A DNA stretch of 64,000 bases, taken from positions 3,262,395 through 3,326,394 of the forward strand of contig NZ_AP017928.1 of assembly GCF_003584645.1 (NCBI RefSeq), read 5' to 3'. Position 1 is the stretch's first letter, and the number at the start of each line of letters is the position of its first letter. This DNA is from Methylocaldum marinum (lineage in GTDB: Bacteria > Pseudomonadota > Gammaproteobacteria > Methylococcales > Methylococcaceae). The notes under the pieces are model-generated. The model saw only the letters and a program-made list of their open reading frames with translations. It did no database searches and was not told where the DNA came from. This document shows, piece after piece, positions 18,375-27,852 of the stretch. A program made the position numbers and the translations under genes.

Positions 18375-18446
18375 GTAGGTCGGCAATCCTTTGCCGACGA
18401 ACCGGCTGACCCATCCGCACCGTCGGCAAGGGATTGCCGACCTACG
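18375..18446. repeat. Inverted pair of REP palindromes (BIME-like)
   Basis: Two copies of the GTCGGCAA-N4-TTGCCGAC palindrome (18379-18398 and 18422-18441) face each other, flanked by GTAG and CTAC, so the whole unit can fold into one long stem. It lies in the 237-nt gap after the dehydratase gene; no gene is seen there. Confidence 0.8.
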
Positions 18447-18573
18447 CACTGCACTCGCGTTCCACACAACTTTTTCACATCATTCTTTGGGAAATTCACG
18501 AAGTGCAGCCTGCTCCTCCGTGGTCTAAGGATGTACCCCGTTGAAAATCGGAAAGGAGCCCAGGAGGTGAAAG

Positions 18574-18933
18574 ATGAAACGCATCATCATCGCGTTGTCC
18601 TTGATGGCGACGCTGGCTTTGACTGGCTTAGGCCTAGCTCAAACGGAACCGGATTACGCGAAGCACGTACGAGAAGCTCGCCAGCACGTGACCCTGGCCG
18701 TAACGGAGGGCGAGAAGGGCGATGCCGAGGCGCTCGTGCAACATGCTCGTACCGGTTTGGACCACGTCGGAATGGCGCAGAAAGAGAAGTCTCTTCCCGA
18801 CTTGGAGAAAGCGGCCGAAAGTTTGCAGGATGCCATTAGCCAAGGCCAGGCGGGCAATACCGACAAAGCAACCGAACGCGCCAAAGAATCGGTCGAATAT
18901 CTCGATGCGGTCTTAAGCGGTCTAGGTGGATGA
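18574..18933 (+). CDS. smbP: SmbP-like small periplasmic metal-binding protein
   Basis: A 119-residue protein with a Sec signal peptide (MKRIIIALSLMATLALTG, cleavage near LAQ) and a mature four-helix-like domain with regularly spaced His residues (KHV, RQHV, QHARTG, DHVG). This is the pattern of SmbP, a copper-binding small metal-binding protein first described in Nitrosomonas. A very strong ribosome site, AGGAGGTGA at 18562-18570, precedes the ATG. It stands alone between repeats. The family call rests on length, signal and His spacing; metal preference cannot be judged. Confidence 0.75.
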   Translation: MKRIIIALSLMATLALTGLGLAQTEPDYAKHVREARQHVTLAVTEGEKGDAEALVQHARTGLDHVGMAQKEKSLPDLEKAAESLQDAISQGQAGNTDKATERAKESVEYLDAVLSGLGG

Positions 18934-19227
18934 ACCGAACGCTACGATCTGCGCAGCCTTCGTCGGCAAAGGATTGCCGACCTGCGCCTCGACCCGTTGT
19001 CATTTCCGGCCCCGTCAGTCGATCGGGAATCCTTTCAGGAACCCCCGAATCACCTTGACATGATCGAAACCTTCCGCATTTGATCGGTACGCTAGGACCG
19101 TGCCGAAGTCGAAAGTAAACTATGGCGCACGGGTCGAAACGTGCTTTGAATCGGGACGGCGCCCCGGTTCGACTTTGGCTGTGAGTACGATTTCGACTGT
19201 CGGGAATTCCCAAGAACACGCTTCACC
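18934..19227. repeat. Intergenic stretch with one REP palindrome
   Basis: GTCGGCAAAGGATTGCCGAC at 18962-18981 is a single REP copy. The rest contains no gene I can support. A TTGACA at about 19054 has no convincing -10 partner. Confidence 0.6.
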
Positions 19228-20184
19228 ATGTCTGACTTTCACCACACCTATACTTTCGATCCCACCTACGGCTATACCCAGAACGCGCTACTCCAGGTCG
19301 GAACTCCGGACATTCCGGACGATTTCGCCGCATTTTGGGAGTCCCGCTACCGCCGGGCGCTGACAACCTCGCCCCAACCGCGCCTGAACCAATGGCCGGA
19401 CGATAGGGAGGGTTTTGCCGTGTACGACCTCGAATACCGTTCCACCGACGATTTCACCATCGGCGGATGGCTGCTCCTGCCGCAAGGCCGGCCGGTGCGG
19501 CGCGGCGTGGTGGTGGGACACGGCTACGGCGGCCGGGATGGTCCGGATTTCGACCTGCCCGTCGCCGACGCCGCCTTCCTGTTTCCCTGTTTTCGCGGCC
19601 TTTCCAGAAGCCGCCGGCCGCCCATTTCGGACGAACCCTACTGGCACGTTCTGCACGACATCGACAAGCGCGACCGCTACATTCTCGGCGGCTGCGTGGA
19701 TGATGTGTGGCTCGCGGTTTCGGCCCTCCTCGAACTGTGCCCCGAAACCGCCGCTCATATCGGCTACATGGGCATCAGCTTCGGTGGCGGCATCGGCGCC
19801 CTGGCCCTGCCCTGGGACCCCCGCATCCGGCGAGCGCACCTGAACATGCCCACCTTCGGCCATCACCCCCTGCGCCTCGAACTCCCGACGGTGGGCAGCG
19901 GACACGCCATCAGAAATTACCAGCAACAGCACGGTAACGTTATGGACACATTGCGCTATTACGATGCCGCAGGTGCGGCGGCGCATACCCAAGTCCCCGT
20001 GCTGGTCGCCGCCGCCTTGTTCGACCCGGTGGTGGCGCCGCCCGGACAATTCGCAGTCTATAACGCTCTCGCCGGACCGAAGAGCCTTTATATTCTGGAA
20101 GCCGGACATGTCGACTATCCGGCCAGAATGCGTCAGGATGCGGAATTGCGGAACATCATCGCTGACTTTTTTCAGGCACTGTAA
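19228..20184 (+). CDS. Acetylxylan-esterase-like (AXE1/CE7) alpha/beta-hydrolase
   Basis: A 318-residue protein resembling the AXE1 (CE7) esterase family. It has an N-terminal DIPDDFAAFWESRYRRAL segment, a GHGYGGRDG oxyanion region, the nucleophile elbow GISFGGG (Ser about 186), an Asp in AALFDPVV and a His in EAGHVDY near the end, giving a complete Ser-Asp-His triad. There is no signal peptide, so it is cytoplasmic. It is followed after 5 nt by a second hydrolase gene, and the two probably form an operon. Family members deacetylate carbohydrates or cephalosporins; the actual substrate is unknown. Confidence 0.8.
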   Translation: MSDFHHTYTFDPTYGYTQNALLQVGTPDIPDDFAAFWESRYRRALTTSPQPRLNQWPDDREGFAVYDLEYRSTDDFTIGGWLLLPQGRPVRRGVVVGHGYGGRDGPDFDLPVADAAFLFPCFRGLSRSRRPPISDEPYWHVLHDIDKRDRYILGGCVDDVWLAVSALLELCPETAAHIGYMGISFGGGIGALALPWDPRIRRAHLNMPTFGHHPLRLELPTVGSGHAIRNYQQQHGNVMDTLRYYDAAGAAAHTQVPVLVAAALFDPVVAPPGQFAVYNALAGPKSLYILEAGHVDYPARMRQDAELRNIIADFFQAL

Positions 20185-20237
20185 ATCTCATGGAACCACA
20201 GGTCTTCGATTGCTGCTCAGCCCCCCCGGTTATCGGC

Positions 20238-20966
20238 ATGAACCGTGAATATCATCGTTGGTACAGCCCCAGGCTGAGTCGAGACATGGAACTGCTGGTG
20301 TTCGGCCATGGCGGAGCGAAAGTGCTGGTGTTCCCTACGCGCGACGGCCGTTTTTACGAATACGAGGACCTCCGCATCGTTCAAGCCCTGGCTCACAAGA
20401 TCGAGGCGGGGCAATTGCAACTCTATTGCGTCGAGGGCCTGGCGAACGAAACGTTTTACTGCACCTGGCGACACCCCGCGGACCGCATTCGGCGCTATAT
20501 CGCGTACGAGGAATACATCCTCAACGAAGTGTTGCCGTTCATGGCCGCGAAAAACCCGCATTCCTGCATCATCGCCCATGGCTGCAGCCTGGGCGCCTTC
20601 TATGCCGCCAACATCGCCTTCCGCCACCCGCACCTGTTTCGCAAGCTCAGCGCCTTTTCCGGACGCTACGATCTGACCCTCGGGGTCGAACATTTCAGCG
20701 ACCTGTATGACGGGTATTACGACGAAAACATCTATTACAACACCCCCTGCCATTTCCTGCCCAACCTCGGCGAAGGCAGCCAACTGGACGCCTTGCGCGC
20801 CATGGACATCATCCTCGTCATCGGCCGCGAGGATCCGTTTCTCGAGAACAATCGCTATCTGAGCCGCGTGCTCTGGGATAAAGGCGTGTGGAACCACTTG
20901 AGCGAGTGGGACGGCCGCGCCCATCAAGCGCACTACTGGCGCAAGATGGCACCGCTCTACGTGTGA
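20238..20966 (+). CDS. Putative esterase (esterase-D/PF00756-like)
   Basis: A 242-residue protein from ATG 20238 (MNREYHRWYSP), which fits how such proteins begin; the longest frame opens at ATG 20190, 48 nt upstream. It has the nucleophile motif GCSLGAFYA, an Asp in IGREDPF and a His in DGRAHQAHYW, a complete alpha/beta-hydrolase triad. No signal peptide is visible. It sits directly downstream of the AXE1-like gene on the same strand. The substrate is not recognisable. Confidence 0.75.
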   Translation: MNREYHRWYSPRLSRDMELLVFGHGGAKVLVFPTRDGRFYEYEDLRIVQALAHKIEAGQLQLYCVEGLANETFYCTWRHPADRIRRYIAYEEYILNEVLPFMAAKNPHSCIIAHGCSLGAFYAANIAFRHPHLFRKLSAFSGRYDLTLGVEHFSDLYDGYYDENIYYNTPCHFLPNLGEGSQLDALRAMDIILVIGREDPFLENNRYLSRVLWDKGVWNHLSEWDGRAHQAHYWRKMAPLYV

Positions 20967-21132
20967 TTCGGCTTTCGCTTTTCAGACTAAAGCGCTTGCG
21001 CGGAAATGCCGCATGGACCATGTACGACCGTCCGAATTCTTTTTGTTATAGTCGAGCCGAAGCTCAGCTTTCGTCACTGCGACGTACCGCAGCAGGAAAC
21101 CCCTCCCATGTTGTTTTTATGCAGGTATCGCC

Positions 21133-21570
21133 ATGGTCAAAAAAACATCCTCCGATACGAATCAGACTGGGGAAGAAATCCTTCAGGAAAGCACTATCCC
21201 GACGACTTCCGAATCGCACGAGGAAGCCGTGATGGAAACGACCGCCTTAGACACCGTTCCCGCAACGCCGGTACAGGCTGCGGTACAAGGCCTGCAGAAC
21301 GGTGCGAGCGATGCGCGGGAAGCCGTTTCCGGAACCGTCTCGAACGTGAGTCAAACCCTTTCCAAGCTCGTCTATAACGGCTTTTATTATCTTTCATACG
21401 GGGTCGTCTACAGCGCGCTTGCGGTCTCGAACCTGATTCCAACCGATAATGCCATGGGCGAAGGGTTACAGGCTGGAGCAGAGGCTGCCAGGAAATCCTT
21501 CGACGAGCACCAGAAGGAGCGGGCTGCCGCCTTCGAGCCCCCCGCTGACGCCGGCTTGGCCACATCCTGA
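21133..21570 (+). CDS. Hypothetical protein with one central hydrophobic segment
   Basis: A 145-residue protein not recognised as a known family. The first 70 residues are polar and rich in Thr, Ser and Glu. Residues about 80-100 (YNGFYYLSYGVVYSALAVSNL) form a single hydrophobic stretch, followed by an Ala/Glu-rich amphipathic tail (AGAEAARKSFDEHQKERAAAF). It may be a phasin-like or single-pass membrane protein; neither can be shown. A strong intrinsic terminator lies 18 nt after the stop, which supports it being a real gene. Confidence 0.55.
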   Translation: MVKKTSSDTNQTGEEILQESTIPTTSESHEEAVMETTALDTVPATPVQAAVQGLQNGASDAREAVSGTVSNVSQTLSKLVYNGFYYLSYGVVYSALAVSNLIPTDNAMGEGLQAGAEAARKSFDEHQKERAAAFEPPADAGLATS

Positions 21571-21588
21571 TCTTTCACTCCTCTTCGG

Positions 21589-21618
21589 AAAAACCCCGCC
21601 TCTGTCGCGGGGTTTTTT
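21589..21618 (+). terminator. Rho-independent terminator
   Basis: An 11-bp perfect stem (AAAAACCCCGC pairing with GCGGGGTTTTT) with a short loop, ending in a run of six T. It closes the 21133-21570 gene. Confidence 0.9.
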
Positions 21619-22254
21619 CGTTCATCACAAGCTGGGCCAACGAAGCTCTGAATAAGCCCTCTCCCTCTGGGAGGATTGGGTGAGGGCCTGTTGGATCAAT
21701 TAGTTGCACATATTATTACTCTGAATCTGAGACTTAATCGGTGGATTACTCGGAGCCTGTCATCGATGGGTTTCGCTTCGCTCTACCCATCCGATTTATG
21801 TTCAGTTGAACGCCGAATGGAATAATCCACCGCTTCCGGGCCACTCGGCGGGTTACCGTCTTGCAGCCTTCGTAGGTCGGCAATCCTTTGCCGACGAACC
21901 CGTTTACCCAACGGCTCAAGTGCGGGGTGCGGGATCACGCTCAAATCGAGGGAAAACGCCACCGCCGCGACCGAGTATTCGTAGGTCGGCAATCCCTTGC
22001 CGACGCCGACGATTGATCGATCCTTTATGTCGGAAAAGGATTTCCAAGACTCGCGCCTTCCCGGACGGTAGATATGAAAATGCTCTACTGCCCTTCCCCT
22101 CGACCGCGTACCGCTTCCCGAAACGCTCCGATCCCGTCTGCACGACGGCCGGCGCCGAATCCGTAACGTTCACGAATCAGTCATGGACCTGTCATCAGGA
22201 TGACCCGAAGCGATTTATAGAATCCGGGTCTCCAGAAGTCTCGAGAGGTATCCC
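21619..22254. repeat. Gene-free stretch with REP copies and a GGTGGATTA/ATGGGTTTCGC repeat
   Basis: It holds part of the CCCTCTCCCTCTGGGAG repeat (about 21659), a copy of the ATGGGTTTCGCTTCGCTCTACCC repeat (about 21765-21795), and REP palindromes at 21876-21895 and 21985-22004. No gene is supported here. Confidence 0.65.
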
Positions 22255-23904
22255 ATGCACGCCTTCGTTTTACCGAAACCAACGAAAAATTCGTCTCCCA
22301 TGCGCAAAGCCGCCGTGCCCGCCCTGGCGCTGGCATTGAGCGCCAGCGTCCAGGTCTTCGCGGACACCGGCGAATTCCAGACTGTCGACAGGCAAAATAT
22401 CACCGAATCCAACCAAGCCGATTTGCCTTCGGTCCCGCAAATGGAACAAGGCATCCAGTTCGGCGATGTCGGCGACGGGCGCGCTATCGTCTGGAGCCGC
22501 TGCGATCGCCCGGCCCGCATGTGGGTGGAATACGCGTTCGACGAGCAATTCACCGATTCCAAAATCATCCGCGGCCCGCACGCGCTCGAAGTCTCCGATT
22601 TCACGGCGCGCCAGGAGCTGACCGGACTGCCGTCCGGAAAAGACGTGTATGTGAAAGTCTGGTTCGAGGATCTGACCAACGCCCGCAACAAGAGCGAGCC
22701 GGTCACCGGCCGTTTCCACACCGTCGGCAAGCACGAGGATATCCGCTTCGTCTGGGGCGGCGACACCGCCGGCCAGGGTTGGGGCATCAACGAGGCCTTC
22801 GGCGGCATGAAGATCTATGAAGCCATGCGCCAGGTGAAGCCCCTTTTCTTCATCCAGAGCGGCGACAGCGTCTATTCAGACAGCCCCATCGAAGCGAGCC
22901 AGGAGGCCGAAAACGGCCAGATCTGGACCAATATCGTGACACCCGAGGTCGCCAAGGTCGCCGAAACCCTGGCCGAATTCCGCGGCCGCTACAAGTACAA
23001 CCTGCTGGATGCAAACCTCCGCCGCTTTAATGCCGAAGTGCCCCAAATCTGGCAATGGGATGACCATGAAGTCGTCAACAACTGGTCGGACGCCAAGGAT
23101 TTGGACAACGACCCCCGTTATACGGTCAAGGATGTCCCGCTCCTGATCGGCCGCGCAGCCCGGGCTTTCCAGGAGTATGCGCCGTTGCGCCCGCATACTG
23201 CAGAAGAGTCCGAACGACTCTACCGTAAAATTTCCTATGGTCCGTTGCTGGATGTGTTCGTCATCGACATGCGCAACTACCGTGGCCCGAACACGGCAAA
23301 CCTGCAAACCACCGAAGGACCTGAAACGGCATTCCTGGGCGAAGAACAGTTGAAGTGGCTGGAACAAGGATTGAAGGATTCGCGCGCGACCTGGAAAGTC
23401 ATTTCCGCCGACATGCCGATCGGACTCAACATCGGTGACGGGGTGGACGAGCAGGGTCAGCCCCGCTGGGAAGCCATCGCCAACGGCGACAACGGCCCGG
23501 CCGCCGGCCGCGAACTGGAAATCGCCCGTCTGCTTCGATTCATCAAGCACAAGCGGATTCACAACATCGTGTGGCTGACCGCCGACGTCCATTACGCCGC
23601 CGCCCATTTCTACGATCCCGGCCGGGCGCAATTCAAGGATTTTTCGCCGTTCTGGGAATTCGTCGCCGGCCCGCTCAATGCCGGTTCCTTCGGCCCCAAC
23701 ACAACCGATGGCACCTTCGGGCTGCAAGTCGTCTTCGCCAAGGCTCCGCCCGCGGGTCAGGCCAACCTCTCGCCCTATGCCGGCTTACAGTTCTTCGGCG
23801 AAGTCAACATCGATCGCAAAACCCGCGAATTGACGGTGGACCTGAAGGATTTGTACGGCACATCGGTATTCAGCAAAACGCTGAGGGCAAAACCGGGCCG
23901 ATAG
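22255..23904 (+). CDS. phoD: PhoD-like alkaline phosphatase/phosphodiesterase
   Basis: A 549-residue exported protein. The signal peptide (MRKAAVPALALALSASVQVFA, residues 16-36) lacks a twin arginine, unlike classic Tat-exported PhoD. The body has an N-terminal Fn3-like PhoD domain and then the metallophosphatase motifs WGGDTAG, IQSGDSVYSD, WDDHEVVNNW and LTADVHYAAAH, whose Asp, His and Asn residues would bind the metals. AGAGG lies 5' of the ATG. The family releases phosphate from phosphodiesters and monoesters in the periplasm. The first 130 bp of the gene are partly copied at 27358 and 34021. Confidence 0.85.
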   Translation: MHAFVLPKPTKNSSPMRKAAVPALALALSASVQVFADTGEFQTVDRQNITESNQADLPSVPQMEQGIQFGDVGDGRAIVWSRCDRPARMWVEYAFDEQFTDSKIIRGPHALEVSDFTARQELTGLPSGKDVYVKVWFEDLTNARNKSEPVTGRFHTVGKHEDIRFVWGGDTAGQGWGINEAFGGMKIYEAMRQVKPLFFIQSGDSVYSDSPIEASQEAENGQIWTNIVTPEVAKVAETLAEFRGRYKYNLLDANLRRFNAEVPQIWQWDDHEVVNNWSDAKDLDNDPRYTVKDVPLLIGRAARAFQEYAPLRPHTAEESERLYRKISYGPLLDVFVIDMRNYRGPNTANLQTTEGPETAFLGEEQLKWLEQGLKDSRATWKVISADMPIGLNIGDGVDEQGQPRWEAIANGDNGPAAGRELEIARLLRFIKHKRIHNIVWLTADVHYAAAHFYDPGRAQFKDFSPFWEFVAGPLNAGSFGPNTTDGTFGLQVVFAKAPPAGQANLSPYAGLQFFGEVNIDRKTRELTVDLKDLYGTSVFSKTLRAKPGR

Positions 23905-24575
23905 TCCGACTCAGCGGGCAAAGCGGGGCCGATTCGCGGATGAATCCGCCCCCTACGCCCGCTCGGAATCGCTCGCGGCGGACCGGCCGCCTTCCATGAT
24001 TCCAAATCACTTTCAAAAAGGCATTCATTTTTGTAGGGTGGGTTAGGCCGCCAGGCCGTAACCCACCACGCAACCTCGCATCGGTGGTGACGCGGAGCCT
24101 GTCCTGAGCCCAGTCGAAGGGCTAACCCGCCATCGATGGGTTTCGCTTCGCTCTAACCCATCCTACGATGAATGTTCACTCGAATGCCGAATGGAATTGC
24201 CGGCAATGTAGTAGGTTGCGATCTATGTCTCAGTTTTTTTACATATGATGTACTAAAATGAGTGATTTGCCTTGCGATATGTGTCATATACCGCATTTTC
24301 CAGTTTTAGCCTCGAATCCTGGAGAGCCTTATGGGTTTTCAAGCGTGGTTTCGCTCATATGGCCTATCGGATTATCTCCTTTGTTTACTGGGCTTCTCGG
24401 TTTTTTTCGGTAAAGAGCCTGGCTTTGTCCCCATGGGGTGGTACGAGAATTGTTTTAGGAATTCGTGCAACCCGATGAGTGGTTCGCCCGTAATGGCTTA
24501 GGGATGCCAACACTCATCGCCGTTGTGCATTAGATCCCAGAAGAACCGTTAATAGCATCAGTTAAGGAGAAAACG
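23905..24575. repeat. Gene-free stretch with GTAGGGTGGGTTA-family repeats
   Basis: A composite repeat spans about 24005-24200: TTTCAAAAAGGCATTCATTTTTG, GTAGGGTGGGTTAGGCCG with its inverted partner CGTAACCCACC, then ATGGGTTTCGCTTCGCTCTAACCC and GTTCACTCGAATGCCG. Pieces recur at 21740, 27510, 34170, 48420, 53630 and 59860. From about 24220 the DNA becomes AT-rich. I see no supportable gene. Confidence 0.65.
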
Positions 24576-25415
24576 ATGAACAGAATGTTGTTCGCTATGG
24601 TAGCGATGGGCGTGACTGCATTCGCTCCGATTCAGGAAGCGTCTGCGCACGTCGGCTGGGGAAACCGCGATTTGATTTTGAATGCGGAAAACATGATCGA
24701 CAATGGCAATGACTCGACCAGATACGAATATCGATTCGGCAGTGTCACAGGCAACTACGGCTGGGCCGACGGTCTGGATTACGACTGGGGTAACAGTCAT
24801 CGCGTGAGGTTTACCAAGTTCGAGATCACTAATCCCACGGGCGCCCTGGTAGACATCAGCGTTTGGGCGGCTAGCGAGCTGACCAATCCCGATACCGGAG
24901 AAGTCACGACGGCTTTGGGCGATTTGAATCCTGCTATCACCTTGTACAAAGGCGTCGGTGAAGTGGTGGACTACGGCGGTACCACAGGTGCCCATAGTCT
25001 TGTACCGGCCAGTTCTTTTGATACAACAGAGTTCCTTAATGCGGACGATTTAGGCAAGGAAGGCTTGTTCAGAGCGCTGCACGACGTCACGATGTGCAAC
25101 ACATCGGGCCAGTGCGGCACGCAGGCATACGTAGCGCACGCAGGTGAAATCAACGATCCGGGCGACAGCATATCCTTGGCCGGTCTTTTCCTGGAACCGG
25201 GTTGGTATTCATTGGTCATCGGCGGCAATTCGCATATCGGTATTCCCCTCTTTAAAAACGATTTCGCTGGCGCTGGGATCAATGATCCTGACGGCGTAAG
25301 AGGTTTTCATGTAGATCTGACGGTCACGGCCGTTCCGGTTCCGGCAGCTGTCTGGCTGATGGGGTCCGCTCTGGTCGGATTGATCGGCATGAGAAAACGG
25401 GTAGCGGCGGTCTGA
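24576..25415 (+). CDS. PEP-CTERM-type exported protein
   Basis: A 279-residue protein with an N-terminal signal peptide (cleavage after EASA, residue about 24), a globular region of unknown function with a Cys pair (CNTSGQC), and a C-terminal sorting tag: VPVPAAVWLMGSALVGL followed by MRKR. This is the PEP-CTERM/VPxPA tripartite signal handled by exosortase. AAGGAGA lies 7 nt before the ATG. Such proteins are anchored or released at the outer surface. No exosortase gene is in the window. Confidence 0.8.
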   Translation: MNRMLFAMVAMGVTAFAPIQEASAHVGWGNRDLILNAENMIDNGNDSTRYEYRFGSVTGNYGWADGLDYDWGNSHRVRFTKFEITNPTGALVDISVWAASELTNPDTGEVTTALGDLNPAITLYKGVGEVVDYGGTTGAHSLVPASSFDTTEFLNADDLGKEGLFRALHDVTMCNTSGQCGTQAYVAHAGEINDPGDSISLAGLFLEPGWYSLVIGGNSHIGIPLFKNDFAGAGINDPDGVRGFHVDLTVTAVPVPAAVWLMGSALVGLIGMRKRVAAV

Positions 25416-25677
25416 CGGTGTTCGGGCTTCATCCCTGATTGAAAACCGCCGAGATTCTGATATCGATGCATTGTCTCGGTTCGCAAGCCGTACGGACGCA
25501 GTTTCCCCCGGACAGGGAAGTCGTTTTCTCCAGAGTTTCGATTCTTGCCGGAACGCGCAACTTCGCGGCTTTTGATTTTCCGGCCGTTTCAATCAGTGCA
25601 GAGCACTGGATAAGCGTGGATTGACGATTATCGACCCAACACGACACGCCCGGCATTCGGGCTTCGCACGTTCTTTT

Positions 25678-27264
25678 ATGGCCAAATCGCTTTCGAATGC
25701 GTCCGCTCACACCAAACCCGATTCCGTTTCGGCGCTGGACCGCACCGTTCTTTATCTTACCGTTTCACTGACCGGCGCCTCCGTGATGGTGCTGGAACTG
25801 CTCGGGACTCGGCTGATCGGGCCTTTTTACGGCGTCAGCATCTATGTCTGGTCATCGTTGATTTCGGTGACAATGATCGCCTTGGCGTTGGGCTATTGGC
25901 TCGGCGGCATGATTGCCGATCGGATTCCGGGGCTACGCCTGTCCTATTTGATCGCGTCGGCCGCCGTGGCCACGCTGCTGATTCCAATATTGATACGTCC
26001 GGTACTGTTGTTGACCGATCCGATGGGATTGCGCGCGGGAGCGTTTTTCAGCGCGCTGCTGCTGTTTACGGTGCCGCTGACTCTTTTGGCGATGACCGGA
26101 CCTTATGTCATCAAGCTGGCCGCGCGGCAACTCGCGAATGTGGGGGCTCTGTCGGGTTCGGTCTACGCGGTCAGCACGCTCGGCAGCGTGATCGGAACCA
26201 TCGCACTCGGGTTCTATCTGCTTCCGATGACCGGGGCGCGTGCGGTGCTTTACGGTCTCAGTGCATTGCTCGGCTTGTTGGCGTCGACCCTGGTGTTGTA
26301 CGAGCGGCGCGGTTTAGGGGGCAACGTCGCGACGCTATGCGTTGCGGTGATCGTTTTCGCGTGTTTCGGCGGCGGCGCTCTAGCCTACGAGCATCATCGC
26401 CCGCAGCCCTGGGGCAAGGGTTTGACGCTGCTTTACGAATCCGAGAGCGTCTACGGCTGGGTTCGGGTTATCGACGACCAGGCGCAGAAGGTGCGGTTCA
26501 TGATGTCGGACGCCTCGACGATCAGTGCCGCGGATTTGGATAATGTCCGCTCGGGCTTGTTGTCGTATCAATGGGTGACGCAACGGCTGCCGGTCTTCAG
26601 GCCCGCTGCCCGCTCCGCGCTGTTGATCGGCCTGGGCGGCGGTCATATCGCGGCCGGCCTGGAGCGCCAGGGCGTCAAGACCGATGCGATCGAGATCGAT
26701 CCCGCGGTTGCCTACGCAGCTTCGCGCTATTTCCATTATCACCCCTCCGGCGACTTGCTCATCGGCGATGCCCGTTACCAAATCCGGCGCCTGAACAAGA
26801 CATACGATTTCATCATTCACGATTGTTTCACCGGCGGCTCGGAGCCGGCCCATCTGATGAGTATCGAGACTTTGAGGGAACTGAAGGCGCATCTCAATTC
26901 GGGCGGCATATTGGCCATCAACTTCGTCGGCTTTGCCGAGGGCGAGCGCCGAATGCCCGCTCAGCTGGTTTACCGGACCTTGGGGGAAGTATTCGAGCAT
27001 CGCCGGGTTTACGTATCGGAACCCGATTCCGAATTCAACGATTTCATCTTCTTTGCCGCGGACGAGCCGATCAACGTCCATCCGGAAGCGGCCAGCGCGA
27101 GAACGCTGGACTTATTGGCTAAGCGTCGGTTTTTTGGAATGACCGAAGGCGAACGCATCGTGACCGATGATTTCAATCCGCTTGAAAGCCTGCAAGTCAG
27201 CAAGGCGGAAATGTACCGCAAGGTGCTACTGGAGCGGGTCGGTATGGATGTCTTGCTGCGCTGA
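25678..27264 (+). CDS. Membrane-bound spermidine-synthase-like protein, copy 1
   Basis: A 528-residue protein from ATG 25678; the frame is open upstream, but the second copy shares sequence only from 25676, so this ATG is preferred. The first ~230 residues are hydrophobic with several membrane helices. The rest is a Rossmann methyltransferase-like fold of the spermidine-synthase family: LIGLGGGHIAAGLE, DAIEIDPAV, GDARYQI, DFIIHDCFTGG. Such fused proteins are widespread and mostly uncharacterised; true aminopropyl transfer is not assured. The protein is identical to copy 2 (32341-33927) over its whole length. Confidence 0.8.
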   Translation: MAKSLSNASAHTKPDSVSALDRTVLYLTVSLTGASVMVLELLGTRLIGPFYGVSIYVWSSLISVTMIALALGYWLGGMIADRIPGLRLSYLIASAAVATLLIPILIRPVLLLTDPMGLRAGAFFSALLLFTVPLTLLAMTGPYVIKLAARQLANVGALSGSVYAVSTLGSVIGTIALGFYLLPMTGARAVLYGLSALLGLLASTLVLYERRGLGGNVATLCVAVIVFACFGGGALAYEHHRPQPWGKGLTLLYESESVYGWVRVIDDQAQKVRFMMSDASTISAADLDNVRSGLLSYQWVTQRLPVFRPAARSALLIGLGGGHIAAGLERQGVKTDAIEIDPAVAYAASRYFHYHPSGDLLIGDARYQIRRLNKTYDFIIHDCFTGGSEPAHLMSIETLRELKAHLNSGGILAINFVGFAEGERRMPAQLVYRTLGEVFEHRRVYVSEPDSEFNDFIFFAADEPINVHPEAASARTLDLLAKRRFFGMTEGERIVTDDFNPLESLQVSKAEMYRKVLLERVGMDVLLR

Positions 27265-27357
27265 CGATCGCCATCAGGCCCGAGCAACGAAGCGTTTCCG
27301 AAGGAGCCCGGCGTCAATCCGCCGGGAAGCGGCCCAGTTCCAGTCGCAAGGTATTCC

Positions 27358-27537
27358 ATGCAGGCCTTCGTTTTACCAAAACGCAAAATTCCGTCTCCCG
27401 TCCGCAAAGCCGCCGTGCCCACCCTTGCGCTGGCATTGAGCGTCAGCGTCCAGGTCTTCGCGGACGCCGACGAACTCCTCAGGGCGCCTTCCTTATTCCA
27501 AATCGCCTTCAAAAAGGCATTCATTTCTGTAGGGTGA
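27358..27537 (+). pseudogene. phoD 5' fragment fused to a repeat (59-codon ORF), copy 1
   Basis: From about 27348 the DNA copies the ribosome site and first ~40 codons of phoD (22255 onward), with small changes. It keeps the start and an intact signal peptide (VRKAAVPTLALALSVSVQVFA), then runs into the TTCAAAAAGGCATTCATTTCTG repeat and stops at TGA 27535-27537. No phosphatase domain remains. It could still yield a 59-residue exported peptide; more likely it is debris. Confidence 0.7.
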
Positions 27538-27852
27538 GTTAGGCCGCTATGAGGCAGGCATCCTTTAAACACGATCGAAAGCCAGGCTCTCGTCCAGCCC
27601 GTCGGCGGGAAATCGGCACTCCCTCCCCCGGCATCCCGACCAAAAAGTAACCAAAAATTTACTTTTTTCGAACCGCGTCCGCATAATTTTCGGCTAGCCT
27701 TAAGCGTTACCTAACAAGAACGATCCACGCAGGATGTCGTTTCCAATCCCCGGCTGCAGCGCATCGGGGACGCCGGGCCTCCTTCCCGGTGGACTGAAAT
27801 CCCAACTGTAGCGAACTCGCCCGAAACATCGGCTCAGGACCGAACAACGCCC
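27538..27852. other. Gene-free leader of vgrG, copy 1
   Basis: It contains the rest of the GTAGGGTGAGTTA repeat, then AT-rich DNA (CCAAAAAGTAACCAAAAATTTAC, about 27640-27664) that may carry the vgrG promoter. No gene is seen. The same stretch occurs at 34201-34515. Confidence 0.5.

Noticed and set aside
24272-24478. 68-codon frame in AT-rich DNA before the PEP-CTERM gene
   Set aside because: No ribosome site, unusual composition and no recognisable motif; left as intergenic.
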